Positions 1 to 8,412 of a DNA stretch of 19,617 nt are shown piece by piece. The stretch's first letter is position 1, and each line of letters opens with the position of its first letter. The notes beneath the pieces were generated by a model. The model saw only the letters and a list, made by a program, of their open reading frames with translations. It did no database searches and was not told the origin of the DNA. The stretch covers positions 1-19,617 of the forward strand of contig JANPHP010000019.1 in the NCBI GenBank assembly GCA_031424495.1, in the 5' to 3' direction. The stretch comes from JADKCL01 sp031424495 (lineage in GTDB: Bacteria; Bacteroidota; Bacteroidia; J057; JADKCL01). Both the position numbers and the translations under genes were made by a program.

Positions 1-1
1 C

Positions 2-1051
2 ACGACGATCTGCGCAGGCACCAACGTGACCTTCACTGCTACACCAGTGAACGGCGGCACGACGCCAGCCTACCAGTGGATGAAGAACGGCAGCAATGTG
101 GGCACCAACAGCACGACCTACAGCGACAATGCCTTGGCCAGTGGTGACTTGATCACCGTGGAGCTGACGAGCAATGCGGTCTGCGCCTCGCCGACGACTG
201 TGACCAGCAATACGCTCACGATGACGGTGAATCCGGTATTGGTTCCATCGGTTACGATCACGGCCAACCCCGGCACAACGATCTGCGCTGGCACGAACGT
301 GACCTTCACAGCAACACCTGTGAACAGCGGCACGACGCCAGTCTATCAGTGGATGAAGAATGGCAGCAATGTGGGCACCAACAGCACGACGTATAGCGAC
401 AATGCATTGGCCAACGGTGACTTGATCACAGTGGAGCTGACGAGCAATGCGCTCTGCGCCTCGCCGACCACTGTGACCAGCAATACGCTCACGATGACGG
501 TGAACCCGGTCTTGGCACCTAGCGTCACGATCACCGCGAATCCTGGCACCTCGATCTGCGCAGGCACCAATATTACCTTCACTGCCACTCCCATCAATGG
601 AGGCAGCACTCCGAGCTATCAATGGCGGAAGAACGGCGGTAACGTCGGCACGAACAGCAACACGTATAGCAATGCCTTGTTGGGTAATGGCGACCTCATT
701 ACGTGTGAAGTGACAAGCAGCGATCCATGTTCCTCCCCTGCAACGGCGATGAGCAACACACTGACGATCCTTGTTGTCACCAATACAGTACCTACAGTGA
801 GTATCTCAGTGAATCCGGGTAGCACAATTTGCCCGGGCAGTTCAGCCACGTTTACGGCAGTTGCTGTGAACGCAGGCTTGACGCCAAGTTACCAATGGAC
901 GCTCAATGGCAGCAATGTCGGAACCAATAGCGCGACCTATACCAATGGATCGTTGGTCACGTCGGATGTTGTTCGTTGTGAGGTGACCTCAAGTGATGCT
1001 TGTGCGCTCCCCACGAATGCGCTGAGTAACTCAATCGTGATGACGGTGGCC
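2..1051 (+). repeat. Tandem 273-bp Ig-like coding repeats (four units)
   Basis: The anchor ATCTGC (Ile-Cys, Val-free start of the ICAGTN motif) occurs at 8, 281, 554 and 827 (ATTTGC in the last), exactly 273 bp (91 codons) apart. Units one and two are nearly identical at the DNA level; three and four are increasingly diverged. Each unit carries IC-AG-T, a YQW-KNG core and a closing TLTMTVNP-type strand. More copies may lie upstream of the window. Confidence 0.93.
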
Positions 1052-4000
1052 GACCTTACGGCCCCGGTGGCTGTGTGCCAGCCAGTGACGGTGTCGCTGA
1101 ATGGGGCGGGCACAGGCTCGACCACTGCAGCGGCGGTGAACAATGCTTCGTCTGACAATTGCACCGCCTCGGGTTCCTTGGGCTTGGCCTTGAACACAAC
1201 GACCTTCACCTGCGCCAACCTTGGAGCGAATACGGTTACCCTTACCGTGACAGATGGCGCCAGCAATACGGCGACTTGCAATGCGACACTGACGGTGGTG
1301 GACAACATCCTCCCCGTGATCAGCTGCCCTGCCAATATCTCGGTGGGCACGGGTGTGGCTTGTAACGCCACTGTGACCTATTCGACGCCTGTGGGCACCG
1401 ACAACTGCTCGCCGACAACGACCCGCACGGCGGGCTTGGCGAGTGGATCGTCCTTCCCAGTAGGTGTGACGACGAATACCTTCCGCGTGACGGATGGCTC
1501 GGGCAACTCGGCTACTTGCTCGTTCACCGTGACGGTGACCGATCTTACGGCCCCTGTGGCTGTGTGCCAGCCAGTGACGGTGTCCTTGAATGGTTCGGGC
1601 ACAGGCTCGACCACTGCAGCGGCTGTGAACAATGCTTCGTCTGACAACTGTACCGTCTCGGGTTCCTTGGGCTTGGCCTTGAACACGACGACCTTCACCT
1701 GTGCCAACCTTGGCGCGAATACGGTTACGCTTACAGTGACCGATGGGGCCAGCAATACGGCGACTTGCAATGCGACAGTGACGTTGGTGGACAACATCCT
1801 CCCAGTGATCAGCTGCCCTGCCAATATCTCGGTGGGCACGGGTGTGGCTTGTAACGCCACCGTGACCTACACCGCCCCATCTGGCACCGACAACTGTACA
1901 CCCACCACGACCTTCACGGCAGGATTGGCGAGTGGATCGTCCTTCCCAGTGGGTGTGACGACCAATACCTTCCGCGTGACGGATGGCTCGGGCAACTCGG
2001 CTACTTGCTCGTTCACCGTGACGGTGACCGATCTTACGGCCCCTGTGGCTGTGTGCCAGCCAGTGACGGTGTCCCTGAACGGTTCTGGCACAGGCTCGAC
2101 CACCGCTGCGACTGTAAACAATGCTTCGTCTGACAACTGTACCGTCTCTGGTTCGCTGGGATTGGCCTTGAATACGACGACCTTCACCTGCGCCAACCTT
2201 GGCGCGAATACGGTTACGCTTACAGTGACCGATGGGGCCAGCAATACGGCGACTTGCAATGCGACAGTGACGGTGGTGGACAATATCATCCCCGTGATCA
2301 GCTGCCCTGCCAATATCTCGGTGGGCACGGGCGTGGCTTGCAACGCCACCGTGACCTATTCAACGCCTGTGGGCACCGACAACTGCACGCCCACCACGAC
2401 CCTCACGGCAGGCTTGGCGAGTGGATCGTCCTTCCCAGTGGGTGTGACGACGAATACCTTCCGCGTGACGGATGCCTCGGGCAACTCGGCTACTTGCTCG
2501 TTCACCGTGACGGTGACCGATCTTACGGCCCCTGTGGCTGTGTGTCAGCCGGTGACAGTGTCCTTGAACGGTTCTGGCATAGGCTCGACCACTGCAGCGG
2601 CTGTGAACAATGCTTCTTCTGACAACTGCACCGTCTCGGGTTCCTTGGGCTTGGCCCTGAATACGACGAGCTTCACTTGCGCCAACCTTGGCGCGAATGC
2701 AGTAACACTGACCGTTTCGGATGGTGGCGGGAATACAGGAACTTGCAGCGCAACCGTCACAGTGGTCGACAACATCCTGCCTGCCATCACCTGCCCAGCG
2801 AATATCGCAGTCGGCACGGGTGTGGCTTGTAACGCCACCGTGACCTACACCGCCCCATCTGGCACCGACAACTGCACACCTACGACGACACGCACGTCGG
2901 GTCTCGCCAGCGGATCATCGTTCCCATTGGGTGTGACGACTAACACGTTCCAGGTGACGGATGGCTCGGGCAACTCTGCAACCTGCTCGTTCACCGTAAC
3001 GGTAACCGACGGGACCGTGCCTGTGGCTGTGTGCCAATCAGTGACCGTGGCGCTTAACGGCTCTGGTGTAGGCTCATTAACCCCTGCCGCAGTGAATAAT
3101 GGTTCGTCCGACAACTGTACTGTCTCGGGTTCCTTGGGCTTAGCCTTGAGTACGACGAGCTTCACTTGCGCCAACCTTGGCACCAACACAGTGATCCTCA
3201 CGGTGACGGATGCAGCCAGCAACACGGGCACTTGCAATGCGACTGTGACGGTTGTGGACAACATCTTGCCTGTAGTCACTTGCCCTAGCAACCTGACGGG
3301 CACCAATACCCCGGGCCAATGCACGGGTGTGGTGACCTACGGTACGCCTGTCGGCACAGACAACTGCACCCCGACGACGACGCAGACTGCTGGCCTTGCC
3401 AGCGGCGCCAACTTCCCTGTGGGCGTGACCACCAACACCTTCCGGGTTACTGACGGCTCTGCGAACTCCGCGACTTGCTCGTTCACGGTGACGATCACCG
3501 ACACCGAGTTGCCTGTGATCACTTGCCCCGCCAACGTGGTATCTGCCAACGATGCAGCGCTTTGCAGCGCGGCAGTGACCTTCTCGGCACCGAACGGCAC
3601 GGACAACTGTCCGAGCGCGACGACGACGCAAACTGCTGGTCTCCCCTCAACCTCGACCTTCCCTTTGGGTACGACCAACAACGTGTACCAAGTGACCGAT
3701 GCTGCAGGCAATACGGCAACTTGTACCTTCAGTGTGATCGTGAACGACGCCGAGGCTCCGACCTGGTCGGGTTGCCCCGCCAACGTGACAACCTCTACGT
3801 CTGCAACGACCTGCGACGCCACGGTAAGCTGGACGGCACCGACGGCATCTGACAATTGTGCAGGCAGCAGTTCTGCGAGCAGCAACAACCCTGGCGACGT
3901 GTTTGCAGTGGGCACTGCGACAGTGACCTATACTGCAACCGATGCTTCTGGCAACACGGCCACCTGCGCCTTCACGGTAACAGTGGCCGACAGCGTGGCA

Positions 4001-5188
4001 CCGACGGCGACCTGCCAAGCAGTGACGGTGACGTTGGACGCCAACGGCGATGCCAGCACGACGCCAGCAGCGATCGACAACGGCAGCTCGGACGCCTGCG
4101 GCAGCGTGACGCTGGCGCTGGACCAATCGGCCTTCACCTGTGCTGACGCTGGCGCTACCACAGTGACCCTCACCGTGACCGACGGCAACGGCAATACCAG
4201 CACCTGCTCGACCACTGTGACCGTGCTCACGCAACCTGTGACGAGCACCGCGACATCTGCTGTCGTCGACTGCGGCTTCAACGTTTCCTGCAACGGTGCG
4301 ACTGACGGCACTGCCACAGCCGGTGGCGGTGGCGGATGTGGTCCCTACACTTATCTCTGGACAGGCGGTCAAACGACTGCGACAGTGACGGGCCTCGGAG
4401 CAGGCACGGTCAGCGTGACTGTGACCGATGCAGCCGGCGGCTCTTCAGTGGCCTCGGTGACCCTGACTGAGCCAGCCGTGATGGTGGCAACTGCAGGTGC
4501 GACGACAAACTCCTGCCCTGGCGGAGCCACGGGTAGCGCGGCGATGAGCGCAACGGGCGGCAATGCCTGCCTACCTTACACGTATGCATGGAGCAATGGT
4601 GCCACGACACAAAACCTGAGCAACGTGGGTGCGGGCACCTACACGGTGACGGTGACCGACGTGAATGGCTGTACGGCAACGCAGACGGTGACTGTCGGTG
4701 CATTCCCTGCACCGGTGCCGACCTTCACGGTTGCCAGCCCATTGCTGACCGCAGGTCAGGTATGGGTGAGCTATCAGTGGCAGTTGAATGGCACAGACAT
4801 CCCCGGCGCGACTTCTAACACGTTCACTGCGCTCGTGTCTGGCGACTACACGCTTGTTGTGACCGATGCGAATGGTTGCACAGGCACTTCAACGACGACG
4901 AGCGTGATTGTGGTGGCGGTTGCCGATCCAGCCGAAGGCTTGGTGGGCTTGACGATTTACCCGAATCCGGCTCGTGGGGAGTTCAAACTCTTGACCGAGA
5001 CGCCGATCACGCAAGGCTTGAGCGTGAGCATCACCGACATGTATGGCAAGCACGTCGCCGAGAAGGCCATGGCCTCGCTTGGTCACGAGGTTGCGTTTGA
5101 CATCACGGGTTATTCTGCAGGTAGCTACCTTGTTGAGGTGGTTTCCAAGGGTGGCCAGCGGAAGGTGTTCAGGCTGGTGGTGCAATAA
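2..5188 (+). CDS. Giant T9SS-exported adhesin (Ig-like, HYR and SprB repeats), 5' end outside the window
   Basis: The frame is open from the first bases, so the true start lies upstream; the GTG at 26 is only the first possible start codon inside the window. About 1,728 codons are visible. Domains in order by nucleotide: four Ig-like units (2-1051); five compound units, each a VCQPVTV-type bacterial module followed by a HYR module with ISCPAN and GTDNC (1052-3499); two more HYR units (3500-3988); one more VCQ-type unit (3989 to about 4225); two SprB-like units with CNGATDG, YTYLW and YTYAW (about 4270-4700); one Ig/PKD-like unit; and a type A sorting domain starting at LTIYPNPARGEF (about 4945) and ending in FRLVVQ. 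Conserved cysteines recur in every unit and could form disulfides. SprB-type proteins are T9SS-exported gliding adhesins, and HYR repeats are adhesive modules. I infer a cell-surface adhesin or matrix protein; the ligand is unknown. Confidence 0.93.
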   Translation, partial: TTICAGTNVTFTATPVNGGTTPAYQWMKNGSNVGTNSTTYSDNALASGDLITVELTSNAVCASPTTVTSNTLTMTVNPVLVPSVTITANPGTTICAGTNVTFTATPVNSGTTPVYQWMKNGSNVGTNSTTYSDNALANGDLITVELTSNALCASPTTVTSNTLTMTVNPVLAPSVTITANPGTSICAGTNITFTATPINGGSTPSYQWRKNGGNVGTNSNTYSNALLGNGDLITCEVTSSDPCSSPATAMSNTLTILVVTNTVPTVSISVNPGSTICPGSSATFTAVAVNAGLTPSYQWTLNGSNVGTNSATYTNGSLVTSDVVRCEVTSSDACALPTNALSNSIVMTVADLTAPVAVCQPVTVSLNGAGTGSTTAAAVNNASSDNCTASGSLGLALNTTTFTCANLGANTVTLTVTDGASNTATCNATLTVVDNILPVISCPANISVGTGVACNATVTYSTPVGTDNCSPTTTRTAGLASGSSFPVGVTTNTFRVTDGSGNSATCSFTVTVTDLTAPVAVCQPVTVSLNGSGTGSTTAAAVNNASSDNCTVSGSLGLALNTTTFTCANLGANTVTLTVTDGASNTATCNATVTLVDNILPVISCPANISVGTGVACNATVTYTAPSGTDNCTPTTTFTAGLASGSSFPVGVTTNTFRVTDGSGNSATCSFTVTVTDLTAPVAVCQPVTVSLNGSGTGSTTAATVNNASSDNCTVSGSLGLALNTTTFTCANLGANTVTLTVTDGASNTATCNATVTVVDNIIPVISCPANISVGTGVACNATVTYSTPVGTDNCTPTTTLTAGLASGSSFPVGVTTNTFRVTDASGNSATCSFTVTVTDLTAPVAVCQPVTVSLNGSGIGSTTAAAVNNASSDNCTVSGSLGLALNTTSFTCANLGANAVTLTVSDGGGNTGTCSATVTVVDNILPAITCPANIAVGTGVACNATVTYTAPSGTDNCTPTTTRTSGLASGSSFPLGVTTNTFQVTDGSGNSATCSFTVTVTDGTVPVAVCQSVTVALNGSGVGSLTPAAVNNGSSDNCTVSGSLGLALSTTSFTCANLGTNTVILTVTDAASNTGTCNATVTVVDNILPVVTCPSNLTGTNTPGQCTGVVTYGTPVGTDNCTPTTTQTAGLASGANFPVGVTTNTFRVTDGSANSATCSFTVTITDTELPVITCPANVVSANDAALCSAAVTFSAPNGTDNCPSATTTQTAGLPSTSTFPLGTTNNVYQVTDAAGNTATCTFSVIVNDAEAPTWSGCPANVTTSTSATTCDATVSWTAPTASDNCAGSSSASSNNPGDVFAVGTATVTYTATDASGNTATCAFTVTVADSVAPTATCQAVTVTLDANGDASTTPAAIDNGSSDACGSVTLALDQSAFTCADAGATTVTLTVTDGNGNTSTCSTTVTVLTQPVTSTATSAVVDCGFNVSCNGATDGTATAGGGGGCGPYTYLWTGGQTTATVTGLGAGTVSVTVTDAAGGSSVASVTLTEPAVMVATAGATTNSCPGGATGSAAMSATGGNACLPYTYAWSNGATTQNLSNVGAGTYTVTVTDVNGCTATQTVTVGAFPAPVPTFTVASPLLTAGQVWVSYQWQLNGTDIPGATSNTFTALVSGDYTLVVTDANGCTGTSTTTSVIVVAVADPAEGLVGLTIYPNPARGEFKLLTETPITQGLSVSITDMYGKHVAEKAMASLGHEVAFDITGYSAGSYLVEVVSKGGQRKVFRLVVQ
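1052..3499 (+). repeat. Five tandem 489-bp adhesin repeats
   Basis: The junction GAY-CTT-ACG-GCC-CC (Asp-Leu-Thr-Ala-Pro) occurs at 1052, 1541, 2030 and 2519, and its variant GACGGGACC at 3008, all exactly 489 bp (163 codons) apart. The fifth unit is one codon longer and ends at 3499. Units one to four are nearly identical over long stretches in silent positions too, for example the segments around TTCACCTGYGCCAACCTTGG. The fourth has a diverged second half and the fifth is diverged throughout. This gradient suggests recent expansion in the middle of the array. Confidence 0.95.
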
Positions 5189-5269
5189 GGAGCAGGATTT
5201 GCAGAATTTTCAGAACCAGTTTTGGTGTTGAATTCTGGGCTTAGATTCTGGGTTTTGAATGAATAGTTG

Positions 5270-5305
5270 ATGGCGGCGATCTTGGATTGCCGCCATCGCA
5301 TTTTT
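5270..5305 (+). terminator. Rho-independent terminator of the adhesin gene (copy 1)
   Basis: ATGGCGGCGATC (5270-5281) pairs with GATTGCCGCCAT (5285-5296) over 12 bp with one G-U pair and a TTG loop. CGCA and then five T follow (5301-5305). It lies about 80 bp behind the adhesin stop codon, the expected place for its transcription end. Confidence 0.75.
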
Positions 5306-5386
5306 GAGCAGGATTTGCAGAATTTTCAGAACCAGTTTAGTGTTGAATTCTGGGCTTAGATTCTGTGTTTTGAAATGAAATGGCAG

Positions 5387-5411
5387 TGGCGGCGATCTTG
5401 GATTGCCGCCA
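5387..5411. terminator. Second copy of the hairpin, probably bidirectional terminator
   Basis: TGGCGGCGATC (5387-5397), loop TTG, GATTGCCGCCA (5401-5411). On the plus strand CTTTT follows. On the minus strand the stem lies just behind the stop codon of the lipoprotein gene (TAA at 5421-5419) and is followed by a T-rich stretch, so it could end transcription from that side. Confidence 0.6.
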
Positions 5412-5418
5412 TTGGCTT

Positions 5419-6318
5419 TTATTGGGATTTTGGGGGGAAGATGATGATGTGGGATTTGTAGCGGTCAAATTGGAGGAAGGGTTTTTGGGCGAAGAGTTGG
5501 TCTTGCTGGATGAGGTCTTGGTGCTCGAAGCGGCGGGCTGGGGCGCCTAGCCAATTGCATTCTTTGAGGGTGTCGAATCTTGTGATCCAGGTGTGGATGC
5601 CTTGGTGGCTGAATCCCCAACCGAATTCATTTTCTAGCAAACGGGATTGGATGAGGGAGTCTTGTTCGCCTTGGATATACATGCCTGCTAGGGGGATATC
5701 GGGCTGACGCCAGACGGGGTAGGTTTGTGTGGCCTTCCATGCCCGGTTGCAAGCTGCAAATTCGGGCGAATCTTTTTGAATGACCAACCACGCATTCCAC
5801 CCAAAATCACGCACCAAAAGATAGCCGATGCTCCATCCTGCATGCTCATGGCCTTTGAAAACTTGACGATGTACCATTTCTAGGCTGTCGAAACGCGAAC
5901 CCAATCCTGCCTGCAAGGCGCGCACTGCATAGATGGTGCAATGCATGGAATCCGTAGCTATTTGGGCGGTCTGGGCCGCGTCTACAAATTTTTGGTAGAG
6001 CGATCCTCCATTCCCCAGACTACTATCTTGCTCGGCATAACTGCGCCATACGGTGCCGTAATAGCCTGCTCCAGCACTGTTGTAGTTCCTGAAGTAGGCA
6101 TTTTCCATCTTGGCCAAGGCATTGATGGCATTTGGGGAATGGAAGCCTGCGTAGGTGTTGGGAAGATGGCTGTAAGTTGAGTAGACGACCGTATCGGGCA
6201 AGGTGATGGGCACAATTGCCGATTCATTGGAGCGCTGTGGCGAGTTGCAGGCCATGATCGATACCGCAGCGATAGCCACCCAAAGTATTCCTCCCCTAGT
6301 ACACGAATGTCCGGTCAT
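5419..6318 (-). CDS. Lipoprotein of unknown function with transglutaminase-like Cys/His pattern
   Basis: 299 residues. The N-terminus has a short hydrophobic signal (residues 11-22) and a lipobox SIMAC with Cys24, so it is probably a lipid-anchored envelope protein. I do not recognise the family with certainty. In the middle, Cys127 sits in HCTIYAVRALQAGLGSR, which resembles the catalytic helix of transglutaminase-like peptidases (Cys, a hydrophobic helix, then a Gly-x-x-Arg end). About 30 residues later, HAGWSIGYL (His159) followed by DFGWNAW resembles the His strand and the following GW strand of that fold, with Asp171 or Asp183 as possible third residue. The C-terminal half is rich in Trp and aromatic residues. 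It starts 41 bp behind the solute-binding protein gene on the same strand and is probably cotranscribed with it. No clear ribosome binding site is seen. The enzyme reading is inference. Confidence 0.85.
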   Translation of the reverse strand: MTGHSCTRGGILWVAIAAVSIMACNSPQRSNESAIVPITLPDTVVYSTYSHLPNTYAGFHSPNAINALAKMENAYFRNYNSAGAGYYGTVWRSYAEQDSSLGNGGSLYQKFVDAAQTAQIATDSMHCTIYAVRALQAGLGSRFDSLEMVHRQVFKGHEHAGWSIGYLLVRDFGWNAWLVIQKDSPEFAACNRAWKATQTYPVWRQPDIPLAGMYIQGEQDSLIQSRLLENEFGWGFSHQGIHTWITRFDTLKECNWLGAPARRFEHQDLIQQDQLFAQKPFLQFDRYKSHIIIFPPKSQ

Positions 6319-6359
6319 TCATCAATTTACGGAAACTGGATCGACATCCATTCAAACAC

Positions 6360-8174
6360 CTATTTGAATTTCTGATCTTTTTTGGGAACCCAAAAGGTGT
6401 AGGCCTTGTAGCCAGGGCGAATGACCGAAGGCAATGCGTTGTGAAAACGCTTGTGGATCAGGATGCGTGCTTGGGGCGCGATGAGCACCACCATGGGCAT
6501 TTGCTCGAGCCATAATTGTTGGAACCGATTGTAGAGCGGCTTGCGCGCCTCAGCAGAAGGCGTCTGGCGGATTTGTGCGATGAGTGAGTCGGTCGTCGCG
6601 TTGCCAAACCCAAAGAAGTTGCTACCACCGCCGGTCCAGCTTTCGGTTGCCCATATTTGCGCAAGGTCGGTAGGCTGCATATTGCTAGCAAATCCGTTCA
6701 GCGCCATATCAAAATCATGATCGCGCAGTCGACTGCTCATGGCATTAAAATCAATGCTGTTGGTGGTGATCACGACGCCTGCTTGCAAAGCTTTGTCGGC
6801 GACCATGCGCAGTATCTGCACGCCGATGTCATTGGCGCTCGAAACCAAAACCTCGATATCCAGTTTGATTTTCTTGCCACGCAGGACTTTGTCACGCACC
6901 CCGTCTGCATCGCTGTCTACCCATCCGGCCTCGTCCAGTAATTTTTTGGCCTGCTCCACATCAAGGCGGTATCCTTTGAGGCTGGCATCGTATTCGTTGG
7001 TCTTCAGTGGGGAGATCGGACCTAGTTGGTGATTGCCTGTGCCGTGGTAGATGTTGTCGATGATGCCTTGCACGTCTACCAAGTGTGCGATCGCTTGGCG
7101 CACGCGAGCATCCTCGAGTAACGGTTTACGCGTCGTGCCAGGCTTGCAGTTGAAGCCCAGATAGACAAAGTTGTAGGTAGCGGGGGTATGGAAATTATAG
7201 TTCTTGGCAATGGTACCCTGCAGGTCATCTTTTGCAGCAGCAAAATCGTCGACGGTAAAGTCCATCGTGACGTCGATTTCGCCATTGCGGGCCACTGCTG
7301 GCAGCGTGCTGCGGTCTTTGATGGTTTTGAAGATGAGCTTTTCGGCGTAGCCTTGAAAGGCCTCGCCTCGGCCTCTCAGTTGATCGCCCCACCAATCTTT
7401 TTTGCGCACCAAGGTCACATTTTCGCCGGGAGCCCAGCTTTCCAGCTTATAGGGGCCTGATCCGTAGATAAATTGCGGATCGCGGGCATAGGACTCGCTA
7501 TTGAAACGCTCTGCGAATGTCGCCATTGTAGGATCGGCTGCGATTTCTTCTGCACGGGTCATGAAATCAGACACTGTATATTTCGACAAGGCGTCAGAGG
7601 AGTCGTAAAAGGCCCGCGAAATCACATTGAAATCGGCCATCATCAGTTCGGCTTGGAAAAATGGCTTGTCGGTAACGACAGTAAAGCTGCGCGGATTGCT
7701 CGGATCCAATTTCACGTCTTCGATGTAGTCGTAGAGGACACGGATGTGGGCGGCATCGACGAGTGGATGCAAGATGCATTTGAGTGAAAATGCAAAATCA
7801 CGTCCTGTGATCGGGCTGCCATCGTCCCAGCGGGCTTCGGGCCGCATTTCAAATGAGAAACTGAGGCCATCGGGAGAGATTTTGGCGGGCGCGGTCACGA
7901 GCGTCGGCTCCGAGGTCAGGGTTTGGCTGTTGTATGTGGCCAATGATAGGTGGATGTTTTCCTTGATGTAACTGGCCGGTGCGTTGCGGGAATTGAAAGG
8001 ATGGAGGTTGTCGGGATCGGCGGTGTGAGCGATCCTGATCCAGTCACCAGCAACCGGGAGCGAATCTTGTGCGGGGGGATCGACAGGACGCTTGGGTTCG
8101 GGAGTGCAGGCCGTGAGGGCTAGGAAGAGGGACAGCGTGGCCCAGGCTGTTTTGGAGAATAGTCGCTTTAACAT
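6360..8174 (-). CDS. ABC transporter solute-binding lipoprotein, oligopeptide family (SBP_bac_5)
   Basis: 604 residues from the ATG at 8174. The frame is open 18 codons further up, to 8228, but the start at 8174 gives a proper lipoprotein signal (MLKRLFSK, hydrophobic core, LTAC with Cys23), and a promoter-like sequence lies inside the longer version. The family signature ARWDDGSPITGRDFAFSL is at about residues 114-131, next to DPDNLHPFNS, GSGPYKLESW and a late VLIAPQARILI. OppA/DppA-type proteins bind peptides or related solutes and deliver them to an inner-membrane permease. No permease or ATPase gene is nearby, so the partner is encoded elsewhere or the protein acts alone. The length is somewhat above the usual family size. 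It heads a probable two-gene unit with the unknown lipoprotein 41 bp downstream. Confidence 0.92.
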   Translation of the reverse strand: MLKRLFSKTAWATLSLFLALTACTPEPKRPVDPPAQDSLPVAGDWIRIAHTADPDNLHPFNSRNAPASYIKENIHLSLATYNSQTLTSEPTLVTAPAKISPDGLSFSFEMRPEARWDDGSPITGRDFAFSLKCILHPLVDAAHIRVLYDYIEDVKLDPSNPRSFTVVTDKPFFQAELMMADFNVISRAFYDSSDALSKYTVSDFMTRAEEIAADPTMATFAERFNSESYARDPQFIYGSGPYKLESWAPGENVTLVRKKDWWGDQLRGRGEAFQGYAEKLIFKTIKDRSTLPAVARNGEIDVTMDFTVDDFAAAKDDLQGTIAKNYNFHTPATYNFVYLGFNCKPGTTRKPLLEDARVRQAIAHLVDVQGIIDNIYHGTGNHQLGPISPLKTNEYDASLKGYRLDVEQAKKLLDEAGWVDSDADGVRDKVLRGKKIKLDIEVLVSSANDIGVQILRMVADKALQAGVVITTNSIDFNAMSSRLRDHDFDMALNGFASNMQPTDLAQIWATESWTGGGSNFFGFGNATTDSLIAQIRQTPSAEARKPLYNRFQQLWLEQMPMVVLIAPQARILIHKRFHNALPSVIRPGYKAYTFWVPKKDQKFK

Positions 8175-8198
8175 TCGTAGTTGTTCTTTTATAGGGAT

Positions 8199-8230
8199 CA
8201 AAGTACGTGATTGGGGCGGGAAATGCAAAA
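8199..8230 (-). promoter_or_regulatory. Candidate Bacteroidota-type promoter of the solute-binding protein gene
   Basis: Read on the minus strand: TTTTG (8230-8226), 20 bp, then TACTTTG (8205-8199). The Bacteroidota consensus is TTTG and TAnnTTTG; here the second box is one base short. Transcription would start near 8192, about 18 nt before the chosen ATG. Confidence 0.45.
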
Positions 8231-8286
8231 TGGGAGAGAGGGGGATTGAATTGAGAATTGGAAATTGAGTTGGCGGTGGCGGACAG

Positions 8287-8412
8287 AGTTCAGAGTTCGG
8301 AGTTCGGAGTTCAGAGTTCGGAGTTCAGAGTTCGGAGTTCAGAGTTCAGAGTTCAGGGTTCAGAATTCAGAATTCGGAGTTCAGCGTTGTGGGTTCAGGG
8401 TTCAGAGTTGGT
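8287..8412. repeat. Heptanucleotide tandem repeat (AGTTCRG), about 18 units
   Basis: From 8287 the 7-mer AGTTCRG repeats without spacing: ten clean copies up to 8356, then variants GGTTCAG, AATTCAG, AATTCGG, AGTTCAG, a broken unit at 8385, two GGTTCAG and a degenerate end at 8412. A and G alternate irregularly at position six. The array lies in the 398-bp gap (8175-8572) between the divergent solute-binding and membrane protein genes. The rest of this gap is T-rich on the plus strand with loosely repeated TCATTCATCC-like words (8450-8510); I see no gene in it. Confidence 0.92.

Larger units (their letters stand above)
5191..5411. repeat. Duplicated 116-bp intergenic element with palindrome and hairpin
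   Basis: A segment starting AGCAGGATTTGCAGAA at 5191 is repeated from 5307 with only a few differences. Each copy holds an outer palindrome, CAGAATT paired with AATTCTG (5202-5208 with 5231-5237 in copy one), and ends in the same GC-rich hairpin (5270-5296; 5387-5411). The pair fills nearly the whole gap between two converging genes. It resembles the short palindromic intergenic repeats common in Bacteroidota genomes, but I cannot assign a family. Confidence 0.9.

Noticed and set aside
346..3915. Long open frames on the minus strand opposite the adhesin (up to 192 codons, repeated)
   Set aside because: They recur with the 273- and 489-bp period and are shadows of the Thr/Val/Ala-rich repeats; the plus-strand reading explains all conserved motifs.
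8287..8412. CRISPR array
   Set aside because: The units are 7 bp with no spacers, and no cas gene is present.
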